Shown: in pieces, positions 1 to 7,349 of the stretch
Layout: each line of letters begins with the position of its first letter
Position numbering within the stretch: position 1 is the first letter of the stretch
Assembly: GCA_028684345.1 (NCBI GenBank)
Contig: JAQUGB010000007.1
Coordinates: 8,197-25,152, forward strand
Source of the DNA: Tepidiphilus sp.
GTDB taxonomy: Bacteria; Pseudomonadota; Gammaproteobacteria; Burkholderiales; Rhodocyclaceae
DNA length: 16,956 nt
Direction of reading: 5' to 3'
The notes under the pieces: generated by a model
Seen by the model: the letters and a program-made list of their open reading frames with translations, nothing else
Database searches by the model: none
Told to the model about the DNA's origin: nothing
Translations under genes and position numbers: made by a program

Positions 1-150
1 CACCGCCCCGGGGCCTATGTCTGGATCGGCAACGGTCCGGGCGAGGGAGGGTGCCTCTTGCATAGTCCTCATTACGACTTCAATGACGAACTCTTGTCTT
101 TGGGAGCGGCCTATTGGGCCACGCTCGTCACCCATGTGCTCTCGGCATGA
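1..150 (+). CDS. M20-family amidohydrolase (hippurate hydrolase-like), C-terminal end only
   Basis: An open frame runs from the first base to a TGA at 148-150 and gives 49 residues. It reads GAYVWIGNG, then LHSPHYDFNDELL, then GAAYWATLV. These are typical of the C-terminus of M20/M40 metal-dependent amidohydrolases of the HipO type, in which the HxPxYDFND stretch supplies a late metal-site histidine. Such enzymes hydrolyse N-acyl amino acids or related amides in the cytoplasm; the substrate cannot be told from this fragment. The gene starts upstream of the window. Its stop overlaps the next start as ATGA, so the two genes are probably translationally coupled. The short fragment limits certainty. 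Confidence 0.8.
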   Translation, partial: HRPGAYVWIGNGPGEGGCLLHSPHYDFNDELLSLGAAYWATLVTHVLSA

Positions 151-2651
151 GTAGGCGAGTCACACTACACCTGCTGCGGCGGGATCTGCGTACGCCGGCG
201 TTTGCCGCTATCATTGCGGCGCTGGCTCTCGCCGTGGCTGCCGTGGGCAGCGTTCTGTGGCTCAACGATCGCCTGGGACGTGCGTTGCTGCAGGAAGCGG
301 GGGCTTGGCTCGGCGCCGATGCCATGATCACCGCCAATCGCCCCTTGCGAGCCGAGCTTCTTGCTTGGCTCAAGGAATATCCCGAGATCGAGCAGGCCCA
401 GAGCGTGGCCATGGCATCGATCCTGCGCGTGGGCGAGCGCTGGCAATTGTCTTCTCTGCGGGCCATTCCTCCTCGTTATCCCCTGCGTGGGCAGTTCGTG
501 CTGAGGCGTAGCGCCGAGGGGGGACGGGAAGAAACTTTACAAGGAGGTCCGGCACCAGGAGAGGTGTGGGTCGATGAGTCGCTCGCCGGGCTACTCGGCG
601 TCGGTCCCGGCGACGAGGTCCGGGTGGGGCGCCTCTCCTTGCGCGTCTCTGCCATCGTGCGCCTCAATCCGGAACATGGGGGAAATTTTCTCGATCTGTT
701 GCCCGAATTCTGGATCAGCCTCGCCGACTTGCCGGCTAGCGGTCTCCTCGGGCCCGGCGTGCGGGCTCAGTGGCGGGTTCATTTGAGTGGCCCCGAGTCG
801 GTGCTACGTCGCGTGGCACGAGAGGCAACGGCGCGTTTGACCAAGGGTGAGGAGTTCGTCTCGCTCGAAGACGCTCAGCCGGCAGTGAAGACTTTACTCG
901 AGCAGACCCAGCGTTTCCTACGTCTGGCGGTGTTGGCGGCGACGGCTCTCGCCGCCGTCGCCGTGGGACTGGCGACTCGCCGCTTCGTGCGCGATCGGCT
1001 CGATACCGCCGCCTTGCTGCGTTGTTTGGGGGCGAGTCGTTACCGGGTGGCGGCGATCGTGCTCGGAGAGTTCGCCGCAGCGATCGTGCTCGCTCTCCTG
1101 CTCGGGGCAGTGCTGGGATTACTCGCGCAGCAGGGGTTCGCTTCGCTCGCTGCACGGGTGATGGAGACTTCCAGTCTTCCCGCGCTGCAGTGGTGGGCTG
1201 CGTGGCCGGCGGCTCTGCTCGCCCTCCTGCTCGCCTTCGGATTTGCCGTGCCTCAGCTCGTGGCGCTCGCGCAGGTGACACCGCTAGCCGTACTGCGGCG
1301 CAACCTGGGGGGCTGGCGTGGTGGAGTGCTCGCTACGGCCGCCTGTGGGGCGTTCGTACTTTTTGCGCTCACGGTCTTGCTCGCGGGCGAGGTGCGATTG
1401 GCTGTCGGTGTCTTTGGTGGATTGATTCTGGGCTTCGTCCTGCTGCTGGGCGTGGGATCGGCCGGGTTTGCGGCCTTCAGACGTTTTTCTGAGGGGGCGG
1501 TGGTTCCGCTGCGGCTCGCCTGGCGCGCGCTCGGCAACCAGAAAGGGCTTGCCGCTCTGCAGGCCAGTGCGCTTGCTTTGGGCTTGGCAGCGTTGTGGCT
1601 GTTGGCCATCGTTCGTGGCGACCTGTTGGAATCCTGGCGTTTCAGAATTCCTCCGGATGCGTCCAATCGTTTTCTCCTCAACGTGCAGGCCGATCAGGTG
1701 GAAGGGGTGCGTGCCTCGTTTGTCGAGGCGGGGTTCGACGAGCCGCGTTTCTGGCCCATGGTGGGGGGCGCCCGCTTGGTTGCGATCGATGCAGTGCCGG
1801 TGAGCGACGAGTCTTTCACGGACGCGCGCGCGCAGCGGTTGATGCGGCGAGAGTTCAACTTGAGCCATGGGCTGACCTTGCCCGAAGACAACCGCGTGGT
1901 GGCCGGGCGCTGGCACGGTGAGCCCGGCGCGCCGGAGAACGCACTTTCGGTCGAGGAGAGTCTGGCTCAGACCTTCGGCCTGCAGTTGGGGAGCCGCTTG
2001 CGTTTCGTCATCGACCTGCAGGAGGTCGAGGGCGTCGTAACCAGCATCCGGCGACTGCGTTGGGAGTCGATGAACGTCAATTTTTTCATCATTACCCATC
2101 CGTCTCTGCTTGAATCATTCCCTGCCTCTTGGCTGACGAGCTACCGCTTGCCGCCAGGCCGGGAAGCGTTCGAGCGGACTTTGCTCGAGCGTTTTCCCAA
2201 CGTCACCGTGATCGACGTCGGTCGCATCCGCGAGCAGTTCGAACGCATGAGCGACCAGGTGACTGCGCTGTTGCAGGCGGTATTTTCTTTCACCTTGGGG
2301 ACGGGTGCGCTGGTGTTGGCGGTAGGCTGGATGCTGGGACAGGAGGAGCGGCTCCAGCGTGTGGCCATCCTGCGGGCGTTGGGGGCGCGGCGCCGACAGA
2401 TCCTTGCCACGCTCGCGCTCGAGTTCGCCACGCTCGGTGCCGTGGGGGCGCTGGTTTCGGTCGTTTTGAGCGCGGGGGTAGGTCTGTGGCTCGCGGCTTC
2501 GGTCTTCCGCCTGGAAGTGGCGCTCAGCTGGGGGGGGCTCGCCGCAGCGGGGGGGCTTGCCGTACTTGGGGTGGTCGCCGTAGGAATGGCCACCGTGCAG
2601 CCACTGCTGCGTCGCCCGCCCCTCGAGGCTCTGCGCGCGAGCGTCGTATAA
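147..2651 (+). CDS. FtsX-like ABC transporter permease (YbbP-type, 834 aa)
   Basis: Large inner-membrane permease of the MacB/FtsX class. A hydrophobic segment at about residues 18-40 is followed by a periplasmic domain (41-255). An FtsX block with helices at about 258-275, 302-328 and 350-378 carries the signature LLRCLGASRYR (290-300). Helices follow at about 393-412, 418-440 and 470-488, then a second periplasmic domain (490-705). A second FtsX block (710-820) carries ILRALGARRRQ (741-751). Two FtsX modules, about ten helices and this length match E. coli YbbP, which pairs with the ATPase YbbA. YbbP-type systems are thought to move lipid or envelope substrates; the substrate here is unknown. 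I chose the ATG at 147 because it overlaps the upstream TGA (ATGA); a GTG at 114 is in frame but lies inside the preceding gene. No ATP-binding subunit is in the window, so it must be upstream or elsewhere. Confidence 0.88.
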   Translation: MSRRVTLHLLRRDLRTPAFAAIIAALALAVAAVGSVLWLNDRLGRALLQEAGAWLGADAMITANRPLRAELLAWLKEYPEIEQAQSVAMASILRVGERWQLSSLRAIPPRYPLRGQFVLRRSAEGGREETLQGGPAPGEVWVDESLAGLLGVGPGDEVRVGRLSLRVSAIVRLNPEHGGNFLDLLPEFWISLADLPASGLLGPGVRAQWRVHLSGPESVLRRVAREATARLTKGEEFVSLEDAQPAVKTLLEQTQRFLRLAVLAATALAAVAVGLATRRFVRDRLDTAALLRCLGASRYRVAAIVLGEFAAAIVLALLLGAVLGLLAQQGFASLAARVMETSSLPALQWWAAWPAALLALLLAFGFAVPQLVALAQVTPLAVLRRNLGGWRGGVLATAACGAFVLFALTVLLAGEVRLAVGVFGGLILGFVLLLGVGSAGFAAFRRFSEGAVVPLRLAWRALGNQKGLAALQASALALGLAALWLLAIVRGDLLESWRFRIPPDASNRFLLNVQADQVEGVRASFVEAGFDEPRFWPMVGGARLVAIDAVPVSDESFTDARAQRLMRREFNLSHGLTLPEDNRVVAGRWHGEPGAPENALSVEESLAQTFGLQLGSRLRFVIDLQEVEGVVTSIRRLRWESMNVNFFIITHPSLLESFPASWLTSYRLPPGREAFERTLLERFPNVTVIDVGRIREQFERMSDQVTALLQAVFSFTLGTGALVLAVGWMLGQEERLQRVAILRALGARRRQILATLALEFATLGAVGALVSVVLSAGVGLWLAASVFRLEVALSWGGLAAAGGLAVLGVVAVGMATVQPLLRRPPLEALRASVV

Positions 2652-2652
2652 T
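2647..2652 (+). promoter_or_regulatory. Candidate -10 box for thrC
   Basis: A perfect TATAAT overlaps the stop codon of the permease gene, 30 bases upstream of the preferred thrC start. Transcription would begin near 2659 and leave a leader of about 22 bases. No good -35 hexamer lies 16-18 bases upstream (the sequence there is CGAGGC-like), so this is only a candidate. If real, it lets thrC be transcribed independently of the permease. Confidence 0.35.
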
Positions 2653-2681
2653 CGCGGCTATCGTTCGATCTCGAGGTGGCC

Positions 2682-4112
2682 GTGGAGTACTTGTCGACGC
2701 GTGGGCAGGCGCCCGTACTGAAGTTTTCCGACATCTTGCTGGAAGGGCTCGCCGCCGACGGCGGGCTCTACGTGCCGGCGCAGTATCCCCACATCGCTTC
2801 CGCGGAGCTCGCGCGCCTGTCGCGCCTGCCTTATGGGGAACTCGCCTGGGAGCTGCTGCGTCGCTACATCGACGATATCGCCGAGGACGAGCTCGCCCGC
2901 TTGGTGGTGCGCACCTACACCGCAACGCGCTACCCCTTCGCCCGTCATCCGGCGCGCGCCGCGCGCATCACGCCGCTCACCTGGCTGGAAGAGGGGCGTT
3001 TCGGGCTTCTCGAGCTCTCCAATGGCCCCACGCTCGCCTTCAAGGACATGGCCCTGCAGCTGCTGGGCGAGCTCTTCGAGCATGTGCTCGAGCGCCGCGA
3101 TGAGCGCTTGAACATCCTTGGCGCTACCTCGGGCGATACCGGCTCGGCCGCCGAATACGCCATGCGTGGGCGCGAGCGCGTGCAGGTCTTCATGCTCTCG
3201 CCGGCCGGGCGCATGAGTCCGTTCCAGCGCGCGCAGATGTATTCGCTGCAGGAACCGAACATCCACAACCTCGCCGTCGAGGGGACCTTCGACGATGCCC
3301 AGGACATCGTCAAGGCGGTGAGCCAGGATGCCGATTTCAAGCGCCGTCACCGCATCGGCGCGGTCAATTCGATCAACTGGGCGCGCATCGCCGCGCAGGT
3401 GGTCTATTACTTCGCCGGTTACTTCCAGGCGGTCGATCGTGTGGGCGAGCCGGTGGCTTTCGCCGTGCCCAGCGGCAACTTCGGCAACATCCTCGCCGGG
3501 CACATCGCCCGCCAGATGGGGCTACCCATCGGGCGCCTGATTTTGGCTACCAACGAGAACGACGTGCTCGACGAGTTCTTCCGCACCGGCGTCTATCGCC
3601 CGCGCGCATCACGCGAGACGTTTGCCACGTCCAGCCCGTCGATGGACATCTCCAAGGCATCGAACTTCGAGCGCTTCGTTTTCGATCTGGTGGGGCGCGA
3701 CGCCGAGGCGCTGCGCCGGCTGTGGCAGGCGCTGGAGACGCAAGGCCACTTCGATCTCGAGGCTACGCCGTATTGGGCGCGGCTGCCGGAATTCGGCTTC
3801 GTCTCCGGTCGCAGCACGCACGCCGACCGGCTCGCGGCCATCCGCGACGTCTGGACGCGCCACCAAGTGCTCATCGATCCGCACACGGCCGACGCGGTGA
3901 CGGTGGCGCGGCGTGCCGGCATCGAGGACATGCCGGTGGTCGTGCTCGAGACGGCTCAGGCGGCGAAGTTTGCCGAGGCGCTACGCGAGGCGGTGGGATT
4001 CGAGCCGCCGCGCCCGGCCGAGCTCGCCGATCTGGAGCAGCGGCCGCAGCGCGTCACGCGCTTGCCGGCCGATGTGCAACAGGTGAAGGACTACGTCGCG
4101 GCGCATGCCTGA
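2682..4112 (+). CDS. thrC: Threonine synthase
   Basis: PLP-dependent enzyme that converts O-phospho-L-homoserine to L-threonine, the last step of threonine synthesis, in the cytoplasm. The N-terminus (VEYLSTRGQAP) is typical of the family. The PLP-lysine motif is seen as SNGPTLAFKDMALQ, with Lys at residue 121 counted from 2682. The phosphate-binding GATSGDTGSAAEYA and the later AVPSGNFGNILAG motif are intact. At 476 residues it matches the long bacterial/fungal ThrC type. I prefer the GTG at 2682: GAGG at 2673-2676 is 5 bases upstream, whereas it overlaps the other GTG at 2676, which would add two residues. The permease lies 30 bases upstream. No hom (homoserine dehydrogenase) gene lies directly upstream, although hom-thrC is a common arrangement. 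Confidence 0.96.
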   Translation: MEYLSTRGQAPVLKFSDILLEGLAADGGLYVPAQYPHIASAELARLSRLPYGELAWELLRRYIDDIAEDELARLVVRTYTATRYPFARHPARAARITPLTWLEEGRFGLLELSNGPTLAFKDMALQLLGELFEHVLERRDERLNILGATSGDTGSAAEYAMRGRERVQVFMLSPAGRMSPFQRAQMYSLQEPNIHNLAVEGTFDDAQDIVKAVSQDADFKRRHRIGAVNSINWARIAAQVVYYFAGYFQAVDRVGEPVAFAVPSGNFGNILAGHIARQMGLPIGRLILATNENDVLDEFFRTGVYRPRASRETFATSSPSMDISKASNFERFVFDLVGRDAEALRRLWQALETQGHFDLEATPYWARLPEFGFVSGRSTHADRLAAIRDVWTRHQVLIDPHTADAVTVARRAGIEDMPVVVLETAQAAKFAEALREAVGFEPPRPAELADLEQRPQRVTRLPADVQQVKDYVAAHA

Positions 4113-4289
4113 GCAGCAGATTGGTTCACCGGCTCCGAGCGACCCAGTCCCGTTCCCGGTTGCCTTCGTCATGCCAGCGACGCAATGGCGCGTAGGTGGA
4201 ACATGTAGTGTCGTGGTGAGCGGCCGGTAAAGGAATGGCGGCGACGGCGTGACTTCCCCGCCCGACACGGAGAGGTTGCACCTTTGCTT

Positions 4290-5531
4290 CTACGTACCCC
4301 AAAGGGAAGATAGCGGTGCCGCCCAGAGCCCGTCCCCGAGAGGCATCGTCTCGCTGCCATCGTACAGCAATACGCCCATCTTGAATTGGCTGCCTGCGAG
4401 GCTCGCCAGCTTCTTCAGCCCTCGCAGATCGTTTTCCTTGACGGTGGCAGCCGCTTTGACCTCGACACCTACCAGCTGGCCGGCAGCGTTCTCGATCACG
4501 ATATCGACCTCGAATTTGTCTGCGTCCCGGTAGTACATCAGTCGATAGTCGCCATCTGCCGTGGTGGTATGCTTGCGCAATTCTCCAAAAACGAAGGTCT
4601 CCAGCACGCTGCCAAACCTCGTACGATCGCGATGCACTTCCTCGGCGGTCAGATCCAGCAACGCCGCCAGCAAGCCGGAATCGACGAACTGCAGCTTGGG
4701 CGTCTTCACCACGCGGTTCAGACGGTTGCGTGCCCAGACATCGATGCGCTCGAGCAGGTACATCTGCTCGAATATGCCGACGTAACGTGCTGCAGTCTTG
4801 CCGTCCAGGCCGACTTGGCCGCCGAGGTGGGTGTAATTGCACATCTGACCTGCCGTCTGTGCCAGGGCACGCAGGAATCGCGGCAGATGGTCTAGTTTCT
4901 CGATGTTTGCCACATCACGGACGTCGCGCTGGATGATCGCGTCGATGTACTGACGCGCCCACGCCACACGACGCCTGGGCGAGGTGCGAGAAAGTGCTTC
5001 CGGGTAGCCGCCGCGCAGCACGCGCTCGATCAGGTCATTGCCCAATGCAGGCCGATCTGTTTGGAGTATTCGGCCGGCGAAGGCGCTGTCGATCCAGTTC
5101 GCCGAGCGCAGCTCGATTTCGCTCTGCGACAAAGGCAGCAACGATAGGGTTTCCATCCGACCAGCGAGTGAGTCGGCGACGGTTGGCAATGCCATCAAGT
5201 TGGCCGATCCGGTGAGCAGGAAACGGCCTGGACGCCGGTCCTCGTCCACGCTCTTCTTGATGGCCAAGAGCAACTGGGGTGCCCGCTGGATTTCATCGAT
5301 CACCGCGCGATCCAGGCTGCGGATCATCCCGACCGGATCTTCTCGCGCCGACAGCGAGGTCAGCGCATCATCCAGGGTCAGGTAGAGCAATCCCTGTTGC
5401 TCTGCGATGTGCCGCACCAGCGTCGTCTTGCCGGCTTGACGAGGACCGGCCAACAGCACGACTGGCGTATCTAGCAGGGCCTCAGCGATGCGCGGTTCGA
5501 TCCGACGCGGGAAAATGGCCGACATGTTCAT
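4290..5531 (-). CDS. AAA_14 / DUF4143 ATP-binding protein (413 aa)
   Basis: Member of the widespread, poorly characterised AAA_14-DUF4143 family. The N-terminal ATPase shows a Walker A GPRQAGKT (29-36), a Walker B AVIDEIQR (76-83) and a sensor-like FLLTGSAN (104-111). A central helical/winged-helix region (about 165-300) follows. The C-terminal DUF4143 part belongs to the PD-(D/E)XK nuclease-like clan: LETFVFGELRK (310-320), then an Asp at 343 in FEVDIVIE, then ExK (E357, K359). All key positions are present, so the domain could be catalytic, though no function is established for the family. The start is the ATG at 5529-5531; another in-frame ATG lies two codons in. Neither has a clear Shine-Dalgarno. 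The gene stands alone between thrC and nadC, with four iterons just upstream. It is probably an accessory, horizontally mobile gene (inference). Confidence 0.9.
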   Translation of the reverse strand: MNMSAIFPRRIEPRIAEALLDTPVVLLAGPRQAGKTTLVRHIAEQQGLLYLTLDDALTSLSAREDPVGMIRSLDRAVIDEIQRAPQLLLAIKKSVDEDRRPGRFLLTGSANLMALPTVADSLAGRMETLSLLPLSQSEIELRSANWIDSAFAGRILQTDRPALGNDLIERVLRGGYPEALSRTSPRRRVAWARQYIDAIIQRDVRDVANIEKLDHLPRFLRALAQTAGQMCNYTHLGGQVGLDGKTAARYVGIFEQMYLLERIDVWARNRLNRVVKTPKLQFVDSGLLAALLDLTAEEVHRDRTRFGSVLETFVFGELRKHTTTADGDYRLMYYRDADKFEVDIVIENAAGQLVGVEVKAAATVKENDLRGLKKLASLAGSQFKMGVLLYDGSETMPLGDGLWAAPLSSLWGT

Positions 5532-5542
5532 GCGACCATGTT

Positions 5543-5572
5543 ATCGTAAATCTCGGAATCAAGCAACGTAAA
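5543..5572 (-). promoter_or_regulatory. Possible promoter embedded in the iterons, for the DUF4143 ATPase
   Basis: On the minus strand TTTACG (5572-5567) resembles a -35 box and TACGAT (5548-5543) resembles a -10 box, separated by 18 bases. Each matches consensus at four of six positions. Transcription would start within about 5 bases of the ATG, giving a nearly leaderless mRNA, in keeping with the missing Shine-Dalgarno. Iteron binding would then block or organise the promoter. This is a weak sequence match and an inference. Confidence 0.25.
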
Positions 5573-5624
5573 TTCCGGAAAACGTCATCGTAAATATCGG
5601 AATTTATGAGCGTGAATCACGGAA
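5545..5624. repeat. Four 14-bp iterons at an exact 22-bp period
   Basis: Copies lie at 5545-5558, 5567-5580, 5589-5602 and 5611-5624. On the + strand each reads CGTAAATnnCGGAA. The fourth has one change (CGTGAAT). The variable dinucleotides are CT, TC, AT and CA. Start-to-start spacing is 22 bp each time, and the 8-bp spacers are unrelated to one another. In the sense of the ATPase gene the unit is TTCCGnnATTTACG, and the last copy ends 13 bases before its ATG. About two helical turns per repeat suggests cooperative binding of a protein on one DNA face. No fifth copy was found at the next 22-bp steps on either side. Confidence 0.9.
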
Positions 5625-5757
5625 CGGTTCCATGTCTCTCCGAGGTTTCCATGCCGTGTGGGCGAGAGGATGTCAGAATTTCCGTGTGTGGCGAGCGTAG
5701 AAGATGCCTCGAAAAACCTTCTCCTCGCCCTTCGGTGAATCGGTCGGAATTCCGCAC

Positions 5758-6606
5758 TCAGGCTTCGAGCAGGCGCAGCGACAGATCCACGGCCCGTACG
5801 TCCTTGGTGAGCTTGCCTATCGAGATGCGGTCGACGCCCGTCTCGGCGATCGCCCGCACCTGGTCGAGGTCGACGCCGCCGGAGACTTCGAGCTCGGCGC
5901 GGCCGGCGTTGATCCACACGGCCTCCTTCATCTGCTCGAGCGTCATGTTGTCGAGCAGGATCATCTGCGCCCCGGCTTCCAGTGCTTCGGCGAGTTCGTC
6001 GAGCGTCTCCACCTCCACCTGGATGAAGGCGTGCGCCGCCTCCATCGCTTGGGCCCGCGCGAGCGCCTGGCGGATGCCGCCGGCGGCGATGATGTGGTTC
6101 TCCTTGATGAGGATGCCGTCGTAGAGCCCCAGCCGGTGGTTGGTGCCGCCGCCCACGTGCACGGCGTATTTCTGCGCCAGACGCAAGCCCGGCACCGTCT
6201 TGCGCGTGTCGACGATGCGGGCCCGCGTGCCTTCGACCGCGCGCACGTAGGCGCGCGTGGTGGTGGCCGTACCGGAGAGCAGTTGCAGGAAGTTGAGCGC
6301 CGTGCGCTCGGTGGTGAGCAGCGCCCGGGCGTTCGCTTCCACTTCGCACAGCGTCTGCTCGGGCGCGACTTCCGCTCCTTCGGCAGCGTGCCAAGTGAAA
6401 CTTGCCGAAGGGTCGAGCACGCGCAGTGTCGCCTCGAACCAGGGTTGGCCGCATAGGACTGCCGCTTCCCGGCTGATGACGCGGGCGCGCACACGCGCTT
6501 CGGCTTCGATCAGGCGAGCGGTGAGATCGCCCGTACCGACGTCCTCGGCGAGCGCCTGGGCGACGTTGCGCTGGACTTCGATGCGCAGGGCTTCGGTGAA
6601 GAGCAT
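5758..6606 (-). CDS. nadC: Nicotinate-nucleotide pyrophosphorylase (carboxylating), quinolinate phosphoribosyltransferase
   Basis: Converts quinolinate and PRPP to nicotinate mononucleotide, CO2 and pyrophosphate in de novo NAD synthesis (cytoplasm). The 282 residues match the usual length. Visible family motifs are EDVGTGDLT (21-29), TERTALNFLQLLSG (99-112) with the substrate-binding Arg 101, DTRKTVPGLR (133-142), KYAVHVGGGTNHRLGL (146-161), DGILIKENHI (163-172), the EVE at 198-200, LLDN (217-220) and SGGV (242-245). The start ATG has an upstream GAGG on the minus strand at acceptable spacing. It diverges from the YgjP-like gene with only a 53-base gap. nadA and nadB are not in the window. 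The 133 bases between its stop and the first iteron show no convincing terminator. Confidence 0.97.
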   Translation of the reverse strand: MLFTEALRIEVQRNVAQALAEDVGTGDLTARLIEAEARVRARVISREAAVLCGQPWFEATLRVLDPSASFTWHAAEGAEVAPEQTLCEVEANARALLTTERTALNFLQLLSGTATTTRAYVRAVEGTRARIVDTRKTVPGLRLAQKYAVHVGGGTNHRLGLYDGILIKENHIIAAGGIRQALARAQAMEAAHAFIQVEVETLDELAEALEAGAQMILLDNMTLEQMKEAVWINAGRAELEVSGGVDLDQVRAIAETGVDRISIGKLTKDVRAVDLSLRLLEA

Positions 6607-6659
6607 GATGACGACCTCGTAGGGTGGCGTGGACTGGGGCTATGGTAGCATCGCTGACC

Positions 6660-7337
6660 ATGAAAGCCGAAACCGGATTCCTGGAGGTCGACGGGGAAGT
6701 CGTGGAGGTGCGGCGCAAGCCCATCCGCCACTGGCATCTTCGCGTCGTGCCGCCCGACGGACGTTTGCGCGTGTCCATCCCCTTGCATGCCGACGGGGAG
6801 GCGGTATCGGCCTGGATACGTGAGAAATCTTCCTGGGTGCAAAAACAGCGATCGCACTTGCGCCGAGCGTCGGCAGACCGGGCTTGGCTCTTCGGCGTAC
6901 CCTATCCCCTGAGGATCGTTTCGGGCGGATCCGATGATGCGGCGGTTCTTTTCAGCGAACGGGAGGGTATCCTGGTGCGGGGCGTCGGGAACCGGGAGAG
7001 CGCATGGAAGCTTTTGCGTGCCTGGCAAGGGGAACGGCTCGCAAGGTTTCTGGAATCGTTGGTGCCTCAGTGGCAAGAGCGGATGCAGGCTCCTTCCATT
7101 CGGTGGCGCATCCGTCCCTGTAAAACCATCTGGGGGAGTTGTACTCGGGCCAAGGGACGCTTGACGTTCAACCTCTATCTGGCCGAGCGCTCGTCCGAGC
7201 TCATCGAATACGTGGTCGTCCATGAGCTCGCCCATCTGTTCCATGCGCACCACGGCCCGGCGTTCTGGGCCCTGGTGGCGCGCTACCTGCCGGATTGGCA
7301 ACAGCGGCGCAGCGCGCTCAGACGGCCCCTGGGCTGA
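6660..7337 (+). CDS. YgjP-like (DUF45/SprT-like) zinc metallopeptidase family protein (225 aa)
   Basis: The C-terminus holds the zinc-binding signature HELAHLFHAHHGPAFW (188-203), with His188, Glu189, His192 and the downstream His198. This is the hallmark of the M48/YgjP group. The N-terminal half carries the usual family pattern: an RRKPIRHWHLRVVP-like strand region, then GRLRVSIP, WIREKSSWVQKQ and TIWGSCTRAKGRLTFN (157-171). YgjP-like proteins are cytoplasmic putative metal-dependent hydrolases with no firmly assigned substrate. The ATG at 6660 gives the expected family N-terminus. In-frame GTG 6624 and ATG 6642 are alternatives, and no start has a clear ribosome binding site. The gene is divergent from nadC and converges on the OmpA-like lipoprotein gene, with 12 bases between the stops. 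Confidence 0.88.
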   Translation: MKAETGFLEVDGEVVEVRRKPIRHWHLRVVPPDGRLRVSIPLHADGEAVSAWIREKSSWVQKQRSHLRRASADRAWLFGVPYPLRIVSGGSDDAAVLFSEREGILVRGVGNRESAWKLLRAWQGERLARFLESLVPQWQERMQAPSIRWRIRPCKTIWGSCTRAKGRLTFNLYLAERSSELIEYVVVHELAHLFHAHHGPAFWALVARYLPDWQQRRSALRRPLG

Positions 7338-7349
7338 ATCTTCGGCCGG

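Noticed and set aside
4113..4289. Possible gene remnant or insertion scar between thrC and the DUF4143 gene
   Set aside because: No inverted terminal repeats, target duplications, recognisable protein fragment or convincing terminator could be found in these 177 bases.
5545..5624. Reading the four repeats as a small CRISPR array or plasmid-type replication origin
   Set aside because: The repeat (14 bp) and spacers (8 bp) are far too short for CRISPR, no cas gene is present, and there is no rep/dnaA-like gene or DnaA box cluster beside the iterons.
5585..6778. 397-codon minus-strand frame overlapping nadC
   Set aside because: It is an out-of-frame Arg/Gly/Pro-rich shadow; nadC in the neighbouring frame carries every family motif.
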